Made by a program: the position numbers and the translations under genes | The notes under the pieces: model-generated | Databases searched by the model: none | The model's input: only the letters and a program-made list of their open reading frames with translations | What the model was told of the DNA's origin: nothing | Part shown: positions 14,006-18,916 of the stretch, in pieces | How the letters are laid out: each line of letters opens with the position of its first letter | How positions within the stretch are numbered: position 1 is the stretch's first letter | DNA from: a bacterium | GTDB lineage: Bacteria; Patescibacteriota; Minisyncoccia; Moranbacterales; DUUL01 | Assembly: GCA_030626045.1 (NCBI GenBank) | Contig: DAOUPS010000008.1 | Coordinates: 1 to 18,916 of the forward strand | DNA: 18,916 nucleotides | Direction of reading: 5' to 3'

Positions 14006-14581
14006 TTAATAATTTTCTTTTTTGATCTCAAAATATGCTTTAGGGTGCAAACAGGCCGGACATTCTTCGGGAGCGCTTTTACTTTCATGCAGATATCCGC
14101 AATTTCTGCATTTCCAAACTATTTTTTCTTCTCTTGTGAAAACTCTTCCCTCTTCAAGATTTTTATATAATTTTAAATATCTTTCTTCATGGACTTTCTC
14201 AACCGTTGCGATCATCCTAAAAGCGGTTGCCTCTTCGTTAAATCCTTCCTTTTCCGCGACTTCCGCAAACTTGGGATACAGTTCCGTCCATTCTTCATTT
14301 TCTCCTTCAGCGGCGGCTTTTAAATTTTCCAAAGTGGTTCCTATTTTTCCGGCAGGATAAGAAGCCGTAATTTCAACCGGTCTTCCTTCTAAAAATTTAA
14401 AGAATCTTTTGGCATGCTCTTTCTCATTTAACGCTGTCTCCGCGAAAATAGCGGAAATTTGCTCCAGACCTTCTTTCTTGGCTTGTTTGGAAAAATAATC
14501 ATATCTCATCCTTGCCTGCGATTCGCCGGCAAAAGATTTCAGTAAATTTTTTTCTGTTTCCGTCCCCTTTAAAGTTTTCAT
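14006..14581 (-). CDS. rbr: Rubrerythrin
   Basis: 191 residues, the normal two-domain length. The N-terminal ferritin-like four-helix domain carries the diiron ligands: [11 protein letters not shown] (E20), [14 protein letters not shown] (E48, E53, H56), EVAEKEGF and the [15 protein letters not shown] helix. The C-terminal rubredoxin-like domain has two Cys pairs, CRNCGY and CPACLHP, binding one Fe. It reduces hydrogen peroxide to water in the cytoplasm using electrons from rubredoxin or NAD(P)H, a typical peroxide defence of anaerobes. There is no SD at the ATG. A 59-nt palindrome (14619-14677) lies 38 bases upstream and may be regulatory. The NUDIX and transglutaminase-like genes follow on the same strand. 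Confidence 0.96.
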   Translation of the reverse strand: MKTLKGTETEKNLLKSFAGESQARMRYDYFSKQAKKEGLEQISAIFAETALNEKEHAKRFFKFLEGRPVEITASYPAGKIGTTLENLKAAAEGENEEWTELYPKFAEVAEKEGFNEEATAFRMIATVEKVHEERYLKLYKNLEEGRVFTREEKIVWKCRNCGYLHESKSAPEECPACLHPKAYFEIKKENY

Positions 14582-14618
14582 GATAATTGGTTAGATCAAT
14601 AATATTTAAATGCACCTC

Positions 14619-14677
14619 AGATCGTGTGTGATGATTTCCTATATTGTTTCATAGATACATTTCATCACATTCGATCT
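14619..14677. promoter_or_regulatory. Long nested palindrome upstream of rubrerythrin
   Basis: AGATCG-TG-TGTGATGA (14619-14634) pairs with TCATCACA-TT-CGATCT (14662-14677): 14 Watson-Crick pairs interrupted by a 2x2 internal loop. The 27-base loop contains a further CTAT/ATAG pair (14639-14642 and 14651-14654). No T run follows on either strand, which argues against a terminator. It may be an operator or a structured leader. Confidence 0.5.
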
Positions 14678-14703
14678 CTAATATCAAGCGAATTCTGACA
14701 CTG

Positions 14704-14751
14704 AAGTCTCCGGCTGGAAGCCGGGGGAATTTAGATCCCAGGGAGAGACTT
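14704..14751. other. Potential three-way-junction fold at the end of the 38-residue lipoprotein gene
   Basis: AAGTCTC (14704-14710) pairs with GAGACTT (14745-14751), enclosing CGGCT-GGA-AGCCG (14711-14723) and GGGA-N7-TCCC (14725-14739). The inner CCGGCT/AGCCGG stem resembles the subterminal hairpins of IS200/IS605-type elements, so a remnant of such an end is possible. It overlaps the last codons and stop of the small lipoprotein gene. Confidence 0.4.
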
Positions 14752-14847
14752 TAAATTATTGCTTTGGTTTTTCGGTTGTTCACTGCAACCAGATAACACA
14801 ATTAAAGCTACGATTAATAAACTTGTGATAGTGGCTGTTTTTTTCAT
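14731..14847 (-). CDS. Very small lipoprotein, 38 residues
   Basis: Reading from ATG 14847 to TAA 14731 gives a 38-residue product starting MKKTATITSLLIVALIVLSG followed by Cys21. This is a clean type II signal peptide: two Lys, a hydrophobic core and the lipobox LSGC. The mature peptide would be only 18 residues (CSEQPKNQSNNLKSLPGI), polar and Pro/Asn-rich. Size and layout recall entericidin-like mini-lipoproteins, but there is no sequence basis for homology. It could also be a longer lipoprotein truncated by the structured element at 14704-14751. No SD is visible. It lies between the rubrerythrin gene and the larger lipoprotein, all on the minus strand. Confidence 0.55.
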   Translation of the reverse strand: MKKTATITSLLIVALIVLSGCSEQPKNQSNNLKSLPGI

Positions 14848-14993
14848 AAATTTAAGATTAATTTTTTGAATTAATAAAATCTATTTACATCCCGCGTTAA
14901 TACGGCATTGTTCTCGCTTTTTTTGTCTTCATGGATCCGGTTTTTTGGATTATTAAATTTATCTCGTGCTTTTCAAAATACTCATCCGCAGTT

Positions 14994-15713
14994 TTAATCA
15001 CATTTGACATCACCTAAGCATTCCGCTTTAAGTTCCGGCGTAGGCGCGGTCTTGCAATGTTCGCAAATCCATTTATTTGATTCGGTTTCCATTTTTTTCA
15101 TGTCTTCTTCAGTCATATTCATAATTCCCTCAGTCATTCCAGCCATCATCTCGGTAATATCTTGGAACTGGATATTAGTTGGAATTTTGAATTTGCTATT
15201 ATCTGGAATCCAAGCGCGACATTTATAATCCATATTCTTGGCCATACTAGCCATATCTTTATTAATGTCATCGTCTGACACGTTATCCATCTCAGGCATT
15301 TTGCTCATATCCACTTTCATACCCTTGGGAGTAAAAGAATTCCACGTATACATCCAATCCTTATCAATAACCATGCTGTTCTCTATTGTTTTTCCTTCGT
15401 CAGTTTTAACTTCCGTTTCAGTTTTAACTTTACCCCCTGCAATATACATGACTGTCTCGTATTCGTCGCCAGAAGAAGTTGTTTTATAAGTACACTTTAA
15501 AGATTTACCACGTGCCAACAGATCCTGCATGGAACCAAAAAACGATTCTTCTCCATTTCCGTTTTTATCACTCTTTTTATTTTCCTGCTTCTGCTCCACA
15601 TTGGTTTTCTCTTTTGTTGCTTCTTGATTCTTGTTTTTTCCCAATAAACCGCAACCGCTGAAAACTGCCGTCGCCACCACCAAACAAGCAACGACCAAGA
15701 TCTTTTTGCCCAT
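14994..15713 (-). CDS. LolA-like lipoprotein with Met-rich segment and C-terminal Cys cluster
   Basis: 239 residues. The signal peptide MGKKILVVACLVVATAVFSG is followed by lipobox C21, so the protein should be anchored to the outer face of the membrane. A Lys/Asn/Glu-rich linker (about 25-56) leads to a beta-rich domain (about 58-180). Its pattern (SLKCTYKTT, TVMYIAGGKVKTETE, NSMVIDKDWMYTW) resembles LolA-type lipoprotein carriers and similar CPR lipoproteins. Residues 134-208 are Met-rich, with MSKMPEMD, MASMAKNMD and a dense cluster at 189-208. The end carries four Cys (217, 220, 232, 238) as CEHC then C-x5-C, besides C74 and C165. The Cys could form disulfides or bind metal. Function is unknown. 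There is no SD. Confidence 0.75.
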   Translation of the reverse strand: MGKKILVVACLVVATAVFSGCGLLGKNKNQEATKEKTNVEQKQENKKSDKNGNGEESFFGSMQDLLARGKSLKCTYKTTSSGDEYETVMYIAGGKVKTETEVKTDEGKTIENSMVIDKDWMYTWNSFTPKGMKVDMSKMPEMDNVSDDDINKDMASMAKNMDYKCRAWIPDNSKFKIPTNIQFQDITEMMAGMTEGIMNMTEEDMKKMETESNKWICEHCKTAPTPELKAECLGDVKCD

Positions 15714-16023
15714 ATTTTTTTCTTAATTTGTTAGTTCTTCTTATAGAAGCCATTTGCTAAGCTTTTTAGCTTGCCGTCAATAAGCTTAACAACCTTTTAA
15801 ACAAGCCACCCTATGCGCTAATTTACCCTTAGATTACATTTATTTTGGAAATAGGTCAACGAACTGTGTTTGGCTTATGATAAATAATAAAGGCTCGAAG
15901 GGCTTTTGGCATGGGGTTTCACTTTATTGCTACGGTCTTCTTGAAATTTTTTCGCCGCTATAGATAATATTTGAAAAGTATGCTTTAACGGTGTATCCAG
16001 CTAATAATCGTTGGCAAATTAAT
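15714..16023. other. Intergenic region between divergent genes
   Basis: A gene-free stretch of about 310 bases separates the divergent lipoprotein and 77-residue protein genes. It holds a short GCTAA/TTAGC hairpin within repeated AAGCTT sites (about 15757-15786) and the promoter at 15941-15968. I see no RNA gene or further coding potential. Confidence 0.5.
15941..15968 (+). promoter_or_regulatory. Promoter of the 77-residue protein gene
   Basis: TTGAAA (15941-15946), 16 bases, GATAAT (15963-15968). A leader of about 60 bases precedes the SD. TATGAT at 15876-15881 is an alternative -10 without a good -35. Confidence 0.5.
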
Positions 16024-16031
16024 AAAGGAGG
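16024..16031 (+). promoter_or_regulatory. Consensus Shine-Dalgarno of the 77-residue protein gene
   Basis: AAAGGAGG, 6 bases before the ATG at 16038. It is the strongest RBS in the window and fixes the start. Confidence 0.8.
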
Positions 16032-16037
16032 CAGACA

Positions 16038-16271
16038 ATGTACGCATTAGCAAATGTCAGGAAGTTTGTAGAGGACAATGGAGAGTTATTAGGCGACCGC
16101 GCCAAAGAAATTCTCAAGCGCGCCGAAGAAGCGTCCTATAATGGTGTGATCTCGGGTAGCTCAATTGAGGAAATTATGAGGGATAATGTCCTAGCAAGCG
16201 AATTTCATAAAGTAGCCATGACTCCCGATTATTTGGGTATCGGTCTCTCAGCATTACGCACCGCTTACTGA
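16038..16271 (+). CDS. Small helical protein of unknown function, 77 residues
   Basis: I do not recognise this family. It is soluble, charged and predicted largely helical: ALANVRKFVEDNGELLGDRAKEILKRAEEAS forms one or two amphipathic helices. A Gly/Ser turn (VISGSS) precedes a second helix (IEEIMRDNVLASEFHKVAM), and the tail is TPDYLGIGLSALRTAY. It contains no Cys and no signal peptide. Promoter, consensus SD and strong terminator make it a complete, probably well-expressed single-gene unit, which argues that it is real despite its size. The regulatory style matches the 69-residue and barrel-like genes more than the neighbouring SD-less genes. The DUF2229-type gene converges from the other strand. 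Confidence 0.75.
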   Translation: MYALANVRKFVEDNGELLGDRAKEILKRAEEASYNGVISGSSIEEIMRDNVLASEFHKVAMTPDYLGIGLSALRTAY

Positions 16272-16295
16272 CGCTACAACCCCCGCGCCTCATTT

Positions 16296-16348
16296 AGCTT
16301 GCGCTGAAAAATGTTTTCAGAAACGTTTCGGCGCAAGCTTATTTTTTT
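16296..16348 (+). terminator. Intrinsic terminator after the 77-residue protein gene
   Basis: AGCTTGCGC (16296-16304) pairs perfectly with GCGCAAGCT (16331-16339). It extends inward by GAAA/TTTC beyond a T-G wobble, and is followed by TATTTTTTT. The left side has no A run, so it acts only on plus-strand transcription. Confidence 0.88.
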
Positions 16349-16421
16349 AATCCGCCTTTATATCTCAACAACATGCCGAGATGCAAAGCTGGATTTAATT
16401 CTCCGCAGCTTGCTCCAAGAT

Positions 16422-18916
16422 TCATATCGTTGGTTTAACTCTATAATATTTCTCCGGACCCATAGTTTTCAAAAGCGCCATTTGCAATTGTTCATGGTTC
16501 ACTTCTCCATTGAGAGTAAAAAGACCTGTAATTCTGGCTTTTTGATCGCTCATTTCTAAAATAGGATGGGAGAAAAGCTGCCCCATAGAAGAGACCATAC
16601 AGCCTTCGGGCGCTACATTTAAGAATAGATCAACTCTTTCCTTGACTCTTAAGATTGCTTCGCCTAGATAAGCCGGCAGTTCACCGCGAGGCTTGACGGT
16701 TGGCAATATCATTTTAGCGTGTTCTAAGACTTTTCGCGTTTCATCCGGCATTTCTATCTTGGCGGCTTTATACAAAGGTTTGGCTAAAACATTCCTGAGC
16801 ATTTTTGCCATTAGGCGCAGCCTGAAAATTGCTTTTCTTTTTCTTTTTATTATGTGATCATTTCTTTCTGTACTTATTTCTTCTTCCAAATCTAAAGTCC
16901 CAAATTCCAAAAGTAATTCAGCGTAACACCATAAAGGGGAATAATTCACCTCAAAGGATCGAAATCCGACAGAGTCCAATAAGGCATAGAAAATGTCTTG
17001 GACTTGCGCCGTTCGCATATAGGCTTCGCCTTCAATGTGAATTTTCATTTTGTCGTTTTGATTTTTATTTTGTAGTTTGGACCATTTGTTGGAAAAGTTA
17101 CTGAGTATTTTTCTAAGCCCATTGTTATTATACAATCCGTAACCAAAATACCTTAAGATTATTCCCGCGATGTTTGATTCTTTGTTTATTTTTTTCATCG
17201 CTTTTAGAACTATTTCTTTAGGTTTAGTCTTTTTTTCCAAAGTCTCATAAATTTGTTTTTTGAGTTGCAGATAATCATCATAAAATTTTTGGTATTGGTT
17301 AGGGCCGTTGCAATTTGCGCCAAATTTCAGCAAAATTGAATGCAAAACTCCTTGTAAAATTGCGCTTTGGAAAAATTGTATTAAAGCCCATTCATCCAAA
17401 CCGACATTGTAACCGTCTTTATCATGTCCGACCAATAGCTTGATTTGATGTTCAATCGTTTTATTTTCCTTTTTTTGGCAGGAAGCACAGCCGAATTTTT
17501 TGTTCAAAAGCAATTTATGCATTTCAAAATATTGACCCTGGCGGCAAGGTCCAGTGCCTTTATTGTCGAAAATTAGAATTCTGGTTTTTCCTTTTAACAA
17601 AGGATCCTTCCTTTTTTTTCTTTTGATAAAATCCTCTATTCCTAAAAGCATATCTGCAAATACTCCTGCTAGCGGCGCGCAAATTGAATCCCCTGCATAT
17701 TTGCGGCCAAGTTTGATCTTTTGCTCCAGATCATACGAATTATCCTCATAATTGTCAAAAACTGTCAGACCAGCGCCTCGAAACACAGAGGTGATTGTTC
17801 GATTGTCATGCAAAGTCGGAAAATATATTACATCAGTTTTCTTATTTAAATCTTTTGCGTTAAATTCTTCCAGTATTTTTATTTCAAAATGTTCAGCGGA
17901 AAAAGCTTGATGCAATTTTTTGTTTAATTGATTAATATAGGTATTTACCCTATTTTCCAAATGCGCGAGCTCCTTGATCATAGCGTCTGATTGAATAAAG
18001 AGATGGGGCATTTTTTTGGCGATTTCCGCTATCGTTGGCGTAGTGACCGTATCGGGTCCGCATCGAAAAGTAGAAACCTGGGCTATGGAAAGCGTAGAGC
18101 TGGTTGTTCCCTTTTCGATTTTTTTAATTATTTTTTTGAGCCGGTCATTTTTTAATATTTCATGGAAATTATTTTTAGCAATAGCATTTATTTTAGTAAT
18201 TAGATCATGAGGATTGCGCCAATAAATATAATTAAAATCCTGGTCTAATTCAGCATCAAAGGCATAGGAAGGAATCGCTACGACACCTTTGTCTTTGAGT
18301 AATTTGCCAATATGACTGTCGTAAATACCGGGATTTAAAACATATTCCCGTCCGCAAACAATGGCGACATTGCGTTTTTCCTCTATCGCTTGCTCTAAAA
18401 TATCTTCTATTTTTTCCGCTAGATCATTTTTTAATTCCTGATTTTTTCTTATTGCCTGAGTGATTGCTTTTTGTAATCTTTTTTCGGAAATTTGCAAATT
18501 ATAAAATTTGAAAACTTTTTGAAGTTTGTTATAAAGCTGGCGCGCCAGATATTCCGGCTCTAGTTTTTTGATACTTAGATCAAATAAATGAAAATTGCTT
18601 TCAGGGCATTTTGATTTGGCAAAACATTCGGCAATAGCCATGCCGCCCTGATTAGTTGTGCAGGTTCTTCCCATGCTTGTTTTTCCGGTTGGTAAAAAGT
18701 CAATTTGCGGAGCCAGAATAATTCCGTGTTTTTCTCTAGATAGTCTTATAAATTGCCCAACCGCGCCGATTAAGGGCGCGCAGACATCTATATCGAACAG
18801 TGATTGGGCTTTTAGAATATCTTTTTCTTGCACATTATCCACAAAAACTGGAATTTCCAGATTTTCGAAAATTTGAGACAGGAAAAAGGCTTGTTCGGAA
18901 ACAGCAAAACTTCTGG
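16422..18916 (-). CDS. CoA-dehydratase-activase-related protein (DUF2229), 5'-truncated by window edge
   Basis: The frame is open to the right edge. The GTG at 18842 is an internal Val rather than the start, because coding-like sequence (SEQAFFLSQIFENLEIPVFV) continues upstream. The visible 831 or so residues match the C-terminal DUF2229 region of large 2-hydroxyacyl-CoA dehydratase activase-related proteins. Counting from 18842, CAPLIGAVGQF is at about 21-31, VSTFRCGPDTVT mid-protein, SICAPLAG at about 385-392, TGPCRQGQY near 430 and FGCASC near 451. The conserved Cys are probably Fe-S ligands. In known members, BadF/BcrA-type ATPase domains lie N-terminal; here they would be outside the window. 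Activases drive ATP-dependent electron transfer to dehydratases in anaerobes, but the partner of this long form is unknown. The gene ends in TGA. Confidence 0.85.
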   Translation of the reverse strand, partial: RSFAVSEQAFFLSQIFENLEIPVFVDNVQEKDILKAQSLFDIDVCAPLIGAVGQFIRLSREKHGIILAPQIDFLPTGKTSMGRTCTTNQGGMAIAECFAKSKCPESNFHLFDLSIKKLEPEYLARQLYNKLQKVFKFYNLQISEKRLQKAITQAIRKNQELKNDLAEKIEDILEQAIEEKRNVAIVCGREYVLNPGIYDSHIGKLLKDKGVVAIPSYAFDAELDQDFNYIYWRNPHDLITKINAIAKNNFHEILKNDRLKKIIKKIEKGTTSSTLSIAQVSTFRCGPDTVTTPTIAEIAKKMPHLFIQSDAMIKELAHLENRVNTYINQLNKKLHQAFSAEHFEIKILEEFNAKDLNKKTDVIYFPTLHDNRTITSVFRGAGLTVFDNYEDNSYDLEQKIKLGRKYAGDSICAPLAGVFADMLLGIEDFIKRKKRKDPLLKGKTRILIFDNKGTGPCRQGQYFEMHKLLLNKKFGCASCQKKENKTIEHQIKLLVGHDKDGYNVGLDEWALIQFFQSAILQGVLHSILLKFGANCNGPNQYQKFYDDYLQLKKQIYETLEKKTKPKEIVLKAMKKINKESNIAGIILRYFGYGLYNNNGLRKILSNFSNKWSKLQNKNQNDKMKIHIEGEAYMRTAQVQDIFYALLDSVGFRSFEVNYSPLWCYAELLLEFGTLDLEEEISTERNDHIIKRKRKAIFRLRLMAKMLRNVLAKPLYKAAKIEMPDETRKVLEHAKMILPTVKPRGELPAYLGEAILRVKERVDLFLNVAPEGCMVSSMGQLFSHPILEMSDQKARITGLFTLNGEVNHEQLQMALLKTMGPEKYYRVKPTI

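Noticed and set aside
14897..15001. A 34-codon minus-strand frame starting at GTG that overlaps the lipoprotein stop codon
   Set aside because: The coupling geometry is attractive, but the product (MIKTADEYFEKHEINL...) has no recognisable features and no SD. Its size is within chance expectation.
15757..15786. AAGCTT repeats and a short hairpin before the lipoprotein gene as a riboswitch
   Set aside because: The structure is short and simple, matches no known riboswitch core, and is compatible with chance in AT-rich DNA.

Overview
The window most resembles a chromosomal segment of an uncultivated, probably anaerobic bacterium of the Candidate Phyla Radiation (Patescibacteria, Parcubacteria-like). 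This is inferred from gene content and style, with no taxonomic search. The points in favour are a VanW-family protein, a LolA-like lipoprotein, a minimal PrsW-like protease, a NUDIX protein with a degenerate Nudix box, and a run of GTTCAAA heptamers inside valS. Most genes also have no visible Shine-Dalgarno (SD) site, and they are mixed single genes and short operons on both strands. TGA is a normal stop (for example at 7423-7425 and 16422-16424), so this is not the recoded SR1/Gracilibacteria code. Against the assignment is a signal-peptide-bearing, beta-rich protein ending in Phe (11546-12331) that looks like an outer-membrane barrel.

Layout. 1-2600: a two-TM protein of unknown function at the left edge; a bidirectional terminator; a PolB-like 3'-5' exonuclease; a repeat-rich 500 bp stretch (a GC-rich palindrome and an inverted-repeat-bounded cassette with a 69-residue membrane protein); and a YgjP-like metallopeptidase. 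2640-8140 (+): an O-antigen ligase-like polytopic protein, valS, a PrsW-like protease that overlaps valS, and a small heat-shock protein with its own promoter and a strong terminator. 8180-11300 (+): a VanW-domain secreted protein, then a SAM methyltransferase and an S66 LD-carboxypeptidase bracketed by two near-identical CAGGTACC repeats. 11450-12980 (+): a free-standing unit (promoter, strong SD, barrel-like protein, terminator) and a decayed IS3-type transposase. 12974-15713 (-): transglutaminase-like protein, NUDIX protein, rubrerythrin, a 38-residue lipoprotein and a larger Met/Cys-rich lipoprotein. 16024-16348 (+): a 77-residue protein of unknown function with consensus SD and terminator. 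16422-18916 (-): the C-terminal part of a CoA-dehydratase-activase-related (DUF2229) protein that runs off the right edge.

The genes fall into themes rather than one pathway. The envelope group is the O-antigen ligase-like protein, VanW, the LD-carboxypeptidase, two lipoproteins and the barrel-like protein. The stress and quality-control group is sHsp, PrsW, the metallopeptidase and rubrerythrin. Rubrerythrin and the activase-like protein both suggest anaerobic life. I saw no rRNA, tRNA, CRISPR array or defence system. The most intriguing unexplained features are the non-coding structures (1413-1501, 1514-1845, 8178-8219, 14619-14677, 14704-14751), and the split between a few genes with strong SD sites and the SD-less majority.
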